Origin: Euglena gracilis
Lineage: Eukaryota > Euglenida > Euglenophyceae > Euglenales
Length of the DNA: 64,000 nt
Reading direction: 5' to 3'
Assembly: GCA_039621445.1 (NCBI GenBank)
Contig: CP154954.1
Location: 52,923,357 to 52,987,356 of the forward strand
In this document: positions 30,870-56,289 of the stretch, one piece after another
Layout: every line of letters begins with the position of its first letter
How positions within the stretch are numbered: position 1 is the stretch's first letter
Notes under the pieces: model-generated
What the model was told of the DNA's origin: nothing
Database searches by the model: none
Seen by the model: only the letters and a program-made list of their open reading frames with translations
Made by a program: the position numbers and the translations under genes

Positions 30870-31892
30870 TCACTGGGGCTGCAGTTGGCCCTGCCATAGG
30901 GCTTCCCAATGACAGGCTTTCCCCCTGTTTTTGAATAATGGGGGAAGGTCTGTGTCTGTGGTGGGGTGGTACATATAATGCTGGCTGATTATCTTCTGGG
31001 GGGGGCCTGCCTGAGCCAATCTTGGGCCTCCCCCCCAAGGGCTGATTTGTTGTGGATGGTCTGGGTGGTATTGGCCACCATTTGCCTTCAGGGCCCTTTG
31101 GCCTCCAGTGGCACTCAGGCCTGCTTGGCCTCCATTGGCCTTTTCTCCAGGACTTCTCTGTCCTTCTGGATTCCCCACATAGGCCACCATGGCCTGTTTT
31201 TGGCATTGTCTTGCTGCTCCTGGGGGGTTTGTGTTTGAAAATGTTGGGGGGAAAGTTGGACATACCTTTCCCCAATGGGATCTTTCCAACTGGCTGCCAT
31301 AGCCTTGCCCCTGGGCCCACTGCCCTCTTGAATAATGGCTGCCATAGCCTTGATTCTGGACCCCAGGTCCTTCTGGACGATGGCTGCCATAGCCATGATG
31401 ACTTGACTCCTTTGGATTTCTGATATTTGTTGAAAGGCTGCCATAGCCCTTGTTTTGCCCCCTGGAGGGGGACGTAGATGAAGGGGGGGAGTCTGTTGGA
31501 CCTGTGATGGTATTTCCCTTCTGTCTTCTTGTCCTCCTGACCACAGTTGTCCAGGGTCCACGGCCGTCGTTGTGCCGTTGGATTCGAACTTTTTCTGGGA
31601 GATTGGAAAGAGGGGGGGTAGCGACGGCCACGGACTGGTGTTCTGCTGCTGCTCCGTCATCGTCTCCAGCGCCTGCTGCTCCTCTCCTCTTCTCCGTCTC
31701 AGATTCTTTCTTTGAAATTCCTTGCTCTGTCGCTTGTTCCATGTTGGTTGCTCTGGCGGCTGCTGGAACTCCATCTTCTTCAGCTTCTGCAGCCTTCGCC
31801 GGGGTTCTTTCTTGCTCCGCTGGGCCGCTGTACACCAGGTATGTGGCATCTTTCATGGAAATCAAAACTTTTTTTTTCCTCCGCCTTTCCAT
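30870..31892 (-). CDS. Gag-like protein of A-5, intact frame
   Basis: 340 residues from ATG 31892. The N-terminus is basic (MERRRKKKVLISMKDA) and followed by an Ala/Glu-rich stretch likely to be helical. HNDGRGPWTTVVRRTRRQK (about residues 108-127) is the motif shared with families A-4 and C. The middle carries four GYGS words (NKGYGSLS, HHGYGSHR, NQGYGSHY, GQGYGSQL) at roughly 20-residue spacing, then an Asn/Gly/Gln-rich part (KANGGQ). There is no CCHC zinc knuckle. A structural RNA-binding role is inferred from position and composition. It is the only element-encoded frame in the window without a break. Confidence 0.65.
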   Translation of the reverse strand: MERRRKKKVLISMKDATYLVYSGPAEQERTPAKAAEAEEDGVPAAARATNMEQATEQGISKKESETEKRRGAAGAGDDDGAAAEHQSVAVATPPLSNLPEKVRIQRHNDGRGPWTTVVRRTRRQKGNTITGPTDSPPSSTSPSRGQNKGYGSLSTNIRNPKESSHHGYGSHRPEGPGVQNQGYGSHYSRGQWAQGQGYGSQLERSHWGKVCPTFPPTFSNTNPPGAARQCQKQAMVAYVGNPEGQRSPGEKANGGQAGLSATGGQRALKANGGQYHPDHPQQISPWGGGPRLAQAGPPQKIISQHYMYHPTTDTDLPPLFKNRGKACHWEALWQGQLQPQ

Positions 31893-32008
31893 ATGGTCTT
31901 GAGTTGCTCTTCCTCCGCTGTATTTATTGGTCGATGTGGTGAAGGCTGTGGAACTCGTTGAGTTGAAAGTCTTTCTCCTTGAGGTCGAAGGGCAGAATTA
32001 AGAATCAG

Positions 32009-32049
32009 CCAACTCCGGCAACAAAAAGCAGTAAGAAGCACCCCCCTGC
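32009..32049 (-). repeat. A-5 5' inverted terminal repeat, truncated
   Basis: GCCAACTCCGGCAACAAAAA on the plus strand, up to GTAAGAAGCACCCCCC, then unrelated sequence. The missing outer part (ACAGCCGGCAAGG ... AGGACCTC) is present in A-2 and A-3. Confidence 0.75.
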
Positions 32050-32970
32050 CTGCGAGTAAGGCATAGCCGCAGAAGAGTGAAGTGTGGAGCTTCAGGTGTC
32101 CCGAGAGCGTTTCGCTTTTATTGTGCTGGCAATTTGTGTTTATTGCCGTTTTTGTCTTTTGCAGGAATTCATCTACCGGGGGGGGGAGTTTTGTGCTGGA
32201 GAAAATTTGCGGCGACAAGTTTCGTGGCGAAAATTTCGCGCGATTCCTTAAAAATGTCCGGAAATATTTTGCGGGATTTTTTTCTGCGAATTTTTAGTTG
32301 AACATCGTGACCACGTGAATGGGATCACACGGACAGACGCAGGCCAATATTCGCAGGAAAAATTTCGCGGGATTCCTTAAAAATGTCCGGAAATACTTCG
32401 CGGGATTTGCTTCCGCGAAATTTGTCCGTGCAAATTTTCTCTTGGGCAAAATTCCCCCCCCCCCGGTATGCTGCAAATCCAGCGTTTGAAAATTCTTTCA
32501 AAAGCATGCACCAGAATACAACAGGTTGACAGGTTGAAACTCTTACAAACAACATCTGACACCCACATCGTACGAATGGAGTCAGTTTTGTGCATGTGTG
32601 AGAGTGCTACGCTGCATTGAAAGATTTCGTCTCGAACTGGGCCTGTCGTCTGTCATAGGTCCCGGCCAGATGTCTGCTCGCAGCAGCGATCGGCGCTCAT
32701 TCGTAATTGAGAAATTCTTATCTGTAGCTATCTGCAGTTATCTGTGGTAATTGCAAAAACACTTGCATGACAGAGCCTACCATCCAAAAAAGGTTCGAAT
32801 ACAATAAGAAAAGAAAGACTGGGTGCAATGCAACCTCTGAAACGTCCAAACAGCATCAAAAAATATGTGGCATGCATCCAACACATTCTGATGGAAATAA
32901 TTGCTGTGCAGGGCGTGGTGAGGCTTTCAAAAGACACACCCCAAAAATGAAGGAGCCATCTGGGCTTGAC
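32050..32970. other. Spacer between A-5 and the ABC1 kinase gene
   Basis: No gene recognised. It holds the TA-flanked miniature element 32176-32466. The unspliced continuation of the last identified kinase exon stays open to 32728 but departs from the family, so a further splice to an unidentified terminal exon or the 3' UTR is likely here. Confidence 0.4.
32176..32466. mobile_element. Miniature TIR element flanked by TA
   Basis: The arms start CCGGGGGGGGGAGTTTTG and, on the other side, end with CAAAATTCC-C(n)-GG; inner parts GAGAAAATTTGC and GACAA(G/A)TTTCG also match. TA flanks both ends (32174-32175, 32467-32468), the Tc1/mariner-type target. Inside, TTCCTTAAAAATGTCCGGAA occurs twice in direct orientation (about 32236 and 32372). 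Confidence 0.6.
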
Positions 32971-49216
<16,246 letters not shown>

Positions 49217-50390
49217 CTGCAATGAGAGGAACAGGATTTAGCCTATTTCCAGCCAAATTTGGCACAATCCAAAAATTGGCGGTTGGCTTCAGCATTGCAT
49301 TAACAAGGTGTGTTCAGATTTTCCAGACATGTCTTCAATCCTTTCTGTGCTCATGTGAATGCATATCAGTGTGTCTATCAGAGAAATTATCTTGTGTGTA
49401 AAAATTGCATTACACCAAGATAAACTGTTTGATCTCTGGGGGGGATTGGTGCTTAAAAAATGGACAAAAAACTACAGAGGGAAAATTTGGAATCCTCTGC
49501 CAAAACGGTAGGAAAAAATTTGGTGGGATTTTATTCCAAAATATTTTCAATAAACAAATGAAATTTCCGAAAATTTTGCAATCGCGGCCAAAATAATACA
49601 AAAATGTTTGGCGGGATTTCAGCACAACATTTTTTCCCACACCACTTTTGGTCGTTGGTAAATCTTTCCCTCACTGGCATATGACATTTTTCGCAGACTA
49701 CTACACAATTCCCCGAAGTCCATGATAGCCCATGGGCTGTGGTGATGGTGACGTTCACCTTGTTGCCTGATGCCAGTTGTGTGAGAGTATTTTTTTTCTT
49801 CAAATTTGTGAACCTCCACAGCCACTGTTGACAGGGGTCGACATCATGTGCTGTCCAAAGGTGGCACCAAACATCACCATTGTTGACCCCCCTTTCCCTG
49901 GTTGGGGTTTGAGTGGCAAACGGCAAGCGTCACAAATTGAAAAAATTTGCAGGGGGGTTGGCTAGTGACAAAGTGATTGTATGGCCCAGACCTCATTCAC
50001 TGGAGCCTTAGGCCCAAGCTTCAAGGTCCGTGTCGGGGGTAAAAAAAAAACTCCTCCCCTCTCCTTCGATTCTTCCCACATTGAACATATGATCCACACC
50101 TTTTCTGACTCCAACCTCTCAGAAACTTCCTCCTCCAGAATAGACTTTGCTGCCAACTCCGCATCCCACTTCAAGACCAACTTTCTCAACGGAGCAAAGA
50201 TGGCACGAGTCGTCCGCCGCACGGCTCGCCGGATTCGCCGTGATATAATAAACAGTGCTTGCAGACTTTTTTTCTTTTTGGTGTTGTAAAACTTTACAAT
50301 ATCCAAAAATTAGTTTGATCAGATGAGTCGGACAACTGTTGTTTCTGCTTTCTTTGGACCTGGTTAACACTGGGTCGCCGAAACCCCTGG
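49217..50390. other. Upstream of the identified kinase exons; no firm gene
   Basis: A plus frame 49981-50289 (Ser/Asn-rich, then a basic ARVVRRTARRIRRD stretch) follows a miniature-element right end at 49948-49982, has no match I know and overlaps an equal minus frame. The true first exon of the kinase may lie here or further up. Confidence 0.3.
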
Positions 50391-50732
50391 CAGGCTGTTG
50401 CTTAACGACCTAGACATTTTGCTAGACAGCGGGAAAAAAGCCACTAGCAAAACCGCCCCCGGGGGTGGAGGTCCGGGAATTTTCCGGACTGGAAAAGAAA
50501 TTCCTGCGCGAAGAGGCGGAAATGAGGTTTTCAATGTGTCTTTGGCTAATTTTGTTTAAAAAAAAATCCAAACATGGCCAGAAATGGGTATTTTTGGCCA
50601 TTTGGGGGAACCTAAAAAATTTTGGCACGGAATTTTTCCACAAGCACAAGCAGACCCCCAGGGGGGGGGGCGACTAAGATTCCACCAGGTACCCCCCTCG
50701 GGTACTGGAACCCTTGAGCAGAAAGAAGCCTG
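50391..50732. mobile_element. hAT-like miniature element (CAGGCTGTTGC type)
   Basis: 342 bp, ends CAGGCTGTTGCTTAACGACC and GAGCAGAAAGAAGCCTG. The flanks ACCCCTGG and ACCCCAGG are an 8-bp duplication with one change. It is internally similar to 48075-48510 (GGTCCGGGAATTTTCCGGAC, TTTTTGGCCATTTGGGG). Confidence 0.8.
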
Positions 50733-50913
50733 ACCCCAGGGGATGAAGATTTTGCGACCACCTGAAAGTTGGCCGAAATTTGATTGGTCCAAAAAAAATC
50801 ACCCGCTTGGGGCCACACTTCACACCAAGTTTGAATGGCTTTATCACCATTTTACAGAATCATAAATATTCTAGTTAAGGGGAATAATGCCAAATACAAT
50901 TAGGCCATCCATC

Positions 50914-51186
50914 CAGGCTTCTTTTTAAGACCCCGGGGGGGGAGGGGGGCCCACCCACCCACCCAGGGTGGCGCGGGACCCCCTGGGGGGGGGGACCCCA
51001 AATCCCCCCCAAAATCGGGCCCGTTAAAGGCAATTTCCAAAAAATTTCGGCGCTTCGCGCCGAAAAGGTATACCCAGCGCCTCCGGCGCAGGACCCCCCC
51101 CCCCCGGGGGGGGGTGCGGCCCCGACCCACCCCACCCCCCCCCCCGGGGGGGGGGGGGGGGGTCTGCTGACTTAAAAAGAAGCCTG
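50914..51186. mobile_element. hAT-like miniature element (CAGGCTTCTTT type)
   Basis: 273 bp, ends CAGGCTTCTTTTTAAG and CTTAAAAAGAAGCCTG, perfect. The 8-bp CATCCATC is duplicated. The inner hairpins are CGGCGCTTCGCGCCG and GCGCCTCCGGCGC. Confidence 0.9.
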
Positions 51187-52380
51187 CATCCATCGCATCA
51201 GATTCATCATCAAATTCTGGTACATTTTCCCTGACACTAAAACAGAATTTAAAAAAGTGAAATTTATGAATAAAAGCCGAATTTAGATAATAACATTCCG
51301 TAGGTTCTATAAAATCAAAATTCGGTTCAGATTCCTAAATATTCGACTTCATTGTTCTCGTTGCTCAAATAATAATTTTTTGTGATATCACAAAAAAAAT
51401 TATTTCTGCTCCTCCCTGGTGACGTCTTATTTTTTTGAGGTATTTTGGATTTGGACCCCCAAATTCACCCTCCATTGGGCTCTGGTCCAGGAGACGGGGG
51501 GGGTTCTTTTCGAGACCCCCCCAGGAGGCGGGGGGGGGGAACCCTGTCACGGAGCCCCAGTGGGGTTCGATAGAAGGGTAGTTGGGGAGAAGAGGTTGGA
51601 CCCCTGTGGGGGGGACACCCAACCAGTGGCGCCAGCCGGGCGACCAAATTCTTTGCATCCCAAAACCAGCCGAAAATGCCACCTTGGGCCCTTTTTGGGG
51701 CAAAAAAAGGAAAAAAATGTGAAATGATTCCTTGAAGGAAGAATTTGACTTTGGGGGGACCCAGTGCCCTCCTGGTCAGTCAGTCCCTAATCCCCTTGGC
51801 AGGTAGGACCGATGGAGGCAGTTTGTGTCGCACAAAAAGTCGACTGTTTGGACGTTTTGGGGGGGGGGTTCAAATCATCTTGAGATCGGAAAATTTCTTT
51901 GGCATTTGTCACTGGCAGCTTTTTTAACCCCCATTCCTTTGCGAGGCAAATAAAGAGAGTGATGGCCCACATGGCATTGAAAACAGCCTGATCGCAACCA
52001 GCACAGCTGTTGCAGCACCAAACCCAGTCAGCATAGGTGACAAACCAGTCAGGAAAGCAGGGATGGCAGGAGATGGGAGGGCCAGTGTTGCAACTGCAGA
52101 GAAATACAACAAAAAACATGGAAACATGAACTCATTTTTCGAGGATTGGCAATAGATAAAATTGATTCAGAAAGAAAATCAACGGAGGAAAAAAAAGGGT
52201 GAAATCCTTTCATTGCCCCGAAATATATATTGCCTTTTCAAAAAAAATTAAAAATGCAAAAAAATTGGGCACCGCAACAATGAAAGACAATTTCTCATAT
52301 TTGAGCAAATGACCACTCATTGGGCTATCCCAAGAGCATGCAAACTGTAAGAATGGAGCGGGTCTGCAACACTGATGAAA
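51187..52380. other. No confident gene; one hydrophobic minus frame
   Basis: Minus frame about 52093-51930 follows a good acceptor (TTTCTCTGCAG) and reads PAIPAFLTGLSPMLTGFGAA, a possible membrane segment. It could be an upstream exon of the kinase gene or of another gene. No partner exon was found. Confidence 0.25.
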
Positions 52381-52383
52381 TTC

Positions 52384-52386
52384 GGA

Positions 52387-52433
<47 letters not shown>

Positions 52434-52475
52434 GAAGGAAGGAAGAAAGAAAGAAAAGAAGAAAGAAAGAAAGCA
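52384..52475. repeat. (GAAA)n microsatellite
   Basis: GAAA units with GGAAGGAAGG interruption near 52432. Lys/Glu and Phe/Leu frames across it are artefacts. Confidence 0.95.
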
Positions 52476-53162
52476 AGAACAAAAAAAAACACAAAACATT
52501 TAAAATATTCAAACCAACAAAAAAGAGGAAAAACGTGCAAACAATGCAAATTTTGAATCTTGCATCCCCCCCCCCTTACTTCCCAAAAAGGAGATCCAGC
52601 AAAACGCCAATTCTGTTCTCAAAGAAAAAGGCGGGAATCAAATTTTGAGAACAGAACACCTGGTAAAGCAGATCCTGCACGAAGCTTGTCGGTCTTGTGA
52701 AAGCCCTGTGAGAAATGAGATCTGGCAAAGCAACGCCTGGCTATGCAAAGCAATGCCAATTCTTAGACCTGGGACACGGGCACAGGGATGGACCAAAGAG
52801 GGACAACCCAGCGAAATTGGAAATCAAAATGGTGCCCTACGATCTCAACTGTCTCCTCCCGTCCCATCCAATCTCCAGAACTTTGTCCATTATAATTGCA
52901 TAATAAATATTATGAACATTTTTTTAATAAAAATGCCCTGAAGTTGAAGTTTCAGCAGCCCTCTTCGGCACCTGACCACACAAAGCCCCCATCAGGACAG
53001 TTGCTTTCTGAAACTTATCTTGAATGGCCCACTACCTATCTTAAACTTCTTTCCACCATCAGATACACATAACCCACCAACCCCCAAATGGAAAGCCCCC
53101 CCCCGGCTTCATGAAACCGTGTTTAGAGGCCCGGCGCCTGCCCTGTATTTCGTGGCTATGAA

Positions 53163-53215
53163 CACGGAAAACAGGGCATATTTTCTTAACCCGGCAATAT
53201 GCCCTGTTTTTCGTG
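53163..53215. repeat. 53-bp palindromic block, left
   Basis: CACGGAAAACAGGGCATATT, a 13-bp spacer TTCTTAACCCGGC, and AATATGCCCTGTTTTTCGTG. A copy with perfect 20-bp arms is at 54218-54270 in the same orientation. Confidence 0.85.
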
Positions 53216-53587
53216 CAGCCAGAAACCCCGTTTGCACCATCCTCTGAAACGCAACTCCCACGACTGCAAAAATTAATGGCGGCTGCTCTGACCCGTGAGG
53301 CAACCAAAAAAGCCATTGGTGAGGCTGCGCACCCCCCTGAGGAAATTCTGCAACCTGCAGAACTTCCTGGCATCCTTGACACGGTGCAGTGGAGCAGACC
53401 GTTTGAGGCACACCGGGCAAACATTCTCAATATGGGTTTCTGCACCGGGTATCGCAGCGAAGTGCTACGGAGGTTGCAGGTGGATTCGTTCGTCGAGTCC
53501 AAAACAGAGGATGGTCATAAGATGCTTTCTGTGTCCGTTGCCACCATGAAAAACCATCAGCAATCACTGGGCAAATCAGTTGTTTGA
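53213..53587 (+). CDS. Short protein resembling part of a tyrosine recombinase
   Basis: Up to 124 residues; the start is not fixed because the first codons overlap the palindromic block. It holds LTREATKKAIGEAAHPPEEI, ILDTVQWSRPFEAHRANILN and MGFCTGYRSEVLRRLQVDSF. The G-x-R-x-x-E-x-x-x-L pattern matches box I of tyrosine recombinases, where Arg is catalytic. The C-terminal His-x-x-Arg and Tyr are not found downstream, so this is a fragment, a spliced gene, or a chance likeness. Confidence 0.35.
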   Translation: MQPETPFAPSSETQLPRLQKLMAAALTREATKKAIGEAAHPPEEILQPAELPGILDTVQWSRPFEAHRANILNMGFCTGYRSEVLRRLQVDSFVESKTEDGHKMLSVSVATMKNHQQSLGKSVV

Positions 53588-53707
53588 AATTGTTTGAAAG
53601 GTCTTAAATTTTGGGAGAAAACCCTGAACACGGCAATATGCGTTCAGACTGCGTTCAGTGCAATATGCATGCAACTGCGTTCAGGTATCCCCTGAACGTC
53701 GATGCTT

Positions 53708-54085
53708 TCAATTGTCGGAATTTGAATTGCTGGCCACACTGTGCCCGGCGTTGGTCCTCACATTGTTTGATGACCGCTTGCCCATCAAACAACAGTGCAG
53801 CTCCCAAGCTGCCCAAGCACAAAGGAAAGCATCTAGTTCGTCATAGACAGGGCAAAGCGCATTGCAGACGTCCTCGAATTCAAGGTGTGCCAATGCGGAA
53901 TGCTCTGTCCCTTCTGAACCGGATGATTTCTTTTTGGTAGCCTCCGCCAGAAGGTTACCATGCAAGGGGTCAACATCAGGGTTCTTTCTTTTATCCCAAC
54001 CCTGCTTAATTGTGGCCAAAAATTCAGGAACTTTTGGGGGTTGTGGCAACATTCGGTCCATGGTGTTGGCAGCTTTCTTTGCCAT
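53708..54085 (-). CDS. Unknown protein in the TIR element
   Basis: 125 residues from ATG 54085, MAKKAANTMDRMLPQPPKVP, then charged and Ser/Gly-rich, then an acidic-aromatic part (EFEDVCNALCPVYDELDAFL). No family recognised. It converges on the recombinase-like frame with about 120 bp between the stops. A plus frame over the same bases (53862-54128) competes, so coding is uncertain. Confidence 0.25.
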   Translation of the reverse strand: MAKKAANTMDRMLPQPPKVPEFLATIKQGWDKRKNPDVDPLHGNLLAEATKKKSSGSEGTEHSALAHLEFEDVCNALCPVYDELDAFLCAWAAWELHCCLMGKRSSNNVRTNAGHSVASNSNSDN

Positions 54086-54217
54086 TTTTCAAAAACAGAC
54101 TGAGGAAGAACGCAATGAGTACAAATAAATAAAGCAAATGGCACAAGAACGTTTTCTAGGACGCCGTGGCCATGGTTTGGGGCATTGGGACATCATTTTC
54201 ATTCACTCGTTCCTTAC

Positions 54218-54270
54218 CACGAAAAACAGGGCATATTTTCTTAACCCGGCAATATGCCCTGTTTTTCGTG
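54218..54270. repeat. 53-bp palindromic block, right
   Basis: CACGAAAAACAGGGCATATT, spacer TTCTTAACCCGGC, exact inverse arm. 77 bp from the right TIR. Confidence 0.9.
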
Positions 54271-54437
54271 TTCACCTTACCTTCGTGTTCAGGAATTTTC
54301 CAGGAAAATCAACAAAAAAGTGCCCGAAACCGTGGCGTGAAGCATACCCACGAAATACAGGGCAGGCGCCGGGCCTCTCTAAACACGGTTACAAAAAAAT
54401 CGTGGGCCATAACCCATATTCAGGGCGTATAACGGGT

Positions 54438-54794
54438 TACCATCCCCCCCATTATGTACCTCCCCCCGGGAGGCCGAAATTGGGGGGGAGGTACATAATG
54501 GGGGGGGGTATACAATGGGGGGGGGTACCCAGGTCCCATTCCCAGACCCGACCGAACAGCCCAAAAGGGGTCATTTTGGCAACTTTTTGGATGTTTGCAA
54601 TAAATGGTCAATTTTCAGCACATTTGCCAAATATCACTTTTTGAAAACGTCCCAAAAACGTCGATTTTTGAGCATTTTTTGGGAAATCCTTTAGAAAAAG
54701 TGTTATGACAGTGAGCTACCATCCCCCCCCATTATGTACCTCCCCCCCAGGGGGTACATAATGGGGGGGGCACATAATGGGGGGGGGGATGGTA
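54438..54794. mobile_element. Foldback built on TACCATCCCCCC / ATTATGTACC
   Basis: TACCATCCCCCCCATTATGT at the left, its inverse at the right, and an inner direct copy at about 54718. GTACATAATGGGGG recurs four times. It is probably a nested or duplicated miniature element. Target duplication not resolved. Confidence 0.5.
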
Positions 54795-55232
54795 TGCCAC
54801 AATTTTTATATAGTTTTGGTGGATTCTGAGCGGGCGCCATATTTGGAAGGGAAAATCAAACTTTTTCCGCAGCCTCTGCGAACCGTACCTTCAACCAAAC
54901 TCAAATGCCAATTTCATACCAAAATTTTGTTTGCTCACTTCCCAGTTTTCCCAAATTGCGCAATTTTTGCCCCAAAAGGTGAAAAAAAGGCAATATCCGC
55001 CCAAAAACTATCTGCTTTGCCCTGAATGGCACCTTCGGGGGCTTCATGTTTGGGGGACCATATTTGGGCAGCAAAATCAAACCTGCCCGGGGCTTTTGCT
55101 GGGGGGGGGGGCTTTGTATTTTAGGGAGCTTTTCTTTGCATTTTTGGGGGCTTTGGGAGATTAAAACCTATTTTCTGGGCCCGACGCCTGTCTTGAAATT
55201 CTACTGACATTAACGGATTTCAGGCTGAAATT

Positions 55233-55375
55233 GTTTATGTCGGTCGATTTCCATTCAGGCGCCCGTTTATGTCGGGCGCCCGTTTATGTCAGTCGATTTC
55301 CATTCAGGCGCCCGTTTATGTCGGTCGATTTCCATTCAGGCGCCCGTTTATGTCGGTCGATTTCCATTCCATTGA
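55233..55375. repeat. 32-bp tandem repeat, left array
   Basis: Units start at 55233, 55282, 55314 and 55346, plus a 17-bp partial unit at 55265. Each unit contains TCGGTCGATTTCC, the same word that ends the hairpin at 56180-56283. Confidence 0.85.
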
Positions 55376-55760
55376 AATCTGTTGCTGGTCAGATTGGGAA
55401 TTTTTAGTGACTTTTGGACATTTTGGATTTCCCTTTTTTTCGACATTTTTGGTCCTATGGGGTTGTGGAGGAGTTATGGATCAGACAAAAACCAAATTTT
55501 GTGGCCAGGTGATCGCAAATTTGTCCTGAACCAGTTGTCATCACTGGTCATTTGAAAGAAAAGCTTTCGGGTGAGGAGTTATTTGGTAATGGCAACCCTA
55601 TATTCTGGGCTCGACGCCTGTATTGCAATTATATTGACATCATCGGATTTCGGGCCAAGGCTGTGTTCATAGCAACATGGCTTTGGTCAAAATCTGTTTT
55701 TCTAAAAAACGCAGACTCTGGCCTGAGTGTGTGTTTCGAAACGCTGAGTCTGTTATTCGG

Positions 55761-55792
55761 CCTGAGTCTGCGTTTCGAAACGCAGACTCAGG
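55761..55792. repeat. 32-bp perfect palindrome
   Basis: CCTGAGTCTGCGTTTC followed by its inverse complement without spacer. Related words (GCAGACTCTGGCCTGAG, CAGAGTCTGCGTTTAAG) flank it. Confidence 0.85.
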
Positions 55793-55982
55793 TCAGAGTC
55801 TGCGTTTAAGACGCAGTTCTTGATATAGTTGAAAAAAGAAAAAGGCATTCCGAAAAAAAGAGACAAAAAGTTGGTCGACATTAACAGGTTTCAGGCTGCA
55901 ACTGACAATGTCCCAAAACGGAACAAAAAGGCATTCAAAAAAGGAAACAAAAGGGTGGTCGATTTCCAAGACATCGGAAACC

Positions 55983-56080
55983 GTTATGTCAGTCGATTTC
56001 CATTCAGGCGCCCGTTTATGTCGGCCGATTTCCATTCAGGCGCCGTTTATGTCAGTCGATTTCCATTCAGGCGCCCGTTA
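55983..56080. repeat. 32-bp tandem repeat, right array
   Basis: Three units of the left-array repeat in the same orientation, with TCAGTCG/TCGGCCG variants. Confidence 0.8.
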
Positions 56081-56179
56081 ATGGTCCAATAACTCTTTTT
56101 TTGATCATATTTCCGTCCAGGCGGCTCGGTCGAATGAATATCAAGACAGGCGTCGGGCCCAGACAAAATAGGGTTTTAG

Positions 56180-56283
56180 AAAAATCGACCGACACTAACA
56201 GATTCAGCAGGGGCGCCGGGCGGCTCGCTTCGCTCGCTCGCGCCCGGCGCCCCTGCTGAATCTGTTAGTGTCGGTCGATTTTT
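56180..56283. repeat. 42-bp perfect hairpin
   Basis: The arms 56180-56221 and 56242-56283 are exact inverse complements (AAAAATCGACCGACACTAAC ... GGGGCGCCGGGC). The 20-bp loop is itself made of GCTCGCTTCG words. It starts 2 bp after the right TIR of the 55-kb element. Confidence 0.9.
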
Positions 56284-56289
56284 GTATAG

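Larger units (their letters stand above)
27544..32049 (-). mobile_element. DIRS-like YR retrotransposon, family A, best copy (A-5)
   Basis: A 4.5-kb element read on the minus strand: gag (31892-30870), reverse transcriptase and RNase H (30763-28890), tyrosine recombinase (29154-27672, overlapping the RNase H frame). The 3' outer extension is 27544-27604, the 3' terminal repeat about 27605-27700, the internal complementary region 27923-28026. The 5' repeat keeps only its inner ~40 bp (32009-32049), so the copy is truncated at the 5' end. Gag is one open frame. The polymerase needs two frame changes and has a stop at 29613-29615. The recombinase has one stop and one frameshift but keeps Arg, His-x-x-Arg and Tyr. 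Confidence 0.9.
53117..54388. mobile_element. TIR element with tyrosine-recombinase-like frame
   Basis: 1272 bp. The terminal repeats begin CCGTGTTTAGAGGCCCGGCG and continue CCTGCCCTGTATTTCGTGG, about 39-41 bp with a 2-bp difference. A 53-bp palindromic block stands near each end (53163-53215, 54218-54270). Inside are a plus frame 53213-53587 with a recombinase-like motif and a convergent minus frame 54085-53708. No target duplication is clear. Crypton elements use a tyrosine recombinase but usually lack TIRs, so the class is open. Confidence 0.6.
55163..56177. mobile_element. TIR element with subterminal 32-bp tandem repeats
   Basis: 1015 bp. The left end AAAACCTATTTTCTGGGCCC then GACGCCTGTCTTGA is inverse to 56141-56177. 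The GGGCCCGACGCCTGTCTTGA core resembles AGGCCCGGCGCCTGCCCTG of the 53-kb element. Subterminal arrays of GTTTATGTCGGTCGATTTCC + ATTCAGGCGCCC lie on both sides. An extra copy of the left-end core is at about 55597. No transposase. Confidence 0.65.

Noticed and set aside
52210-52549. Phe/Leu/Ser-rich frames near 52.3 kb as a membrane protein
   Set aside because: They are the reverse reading of a (GAAA)n microsatellite.
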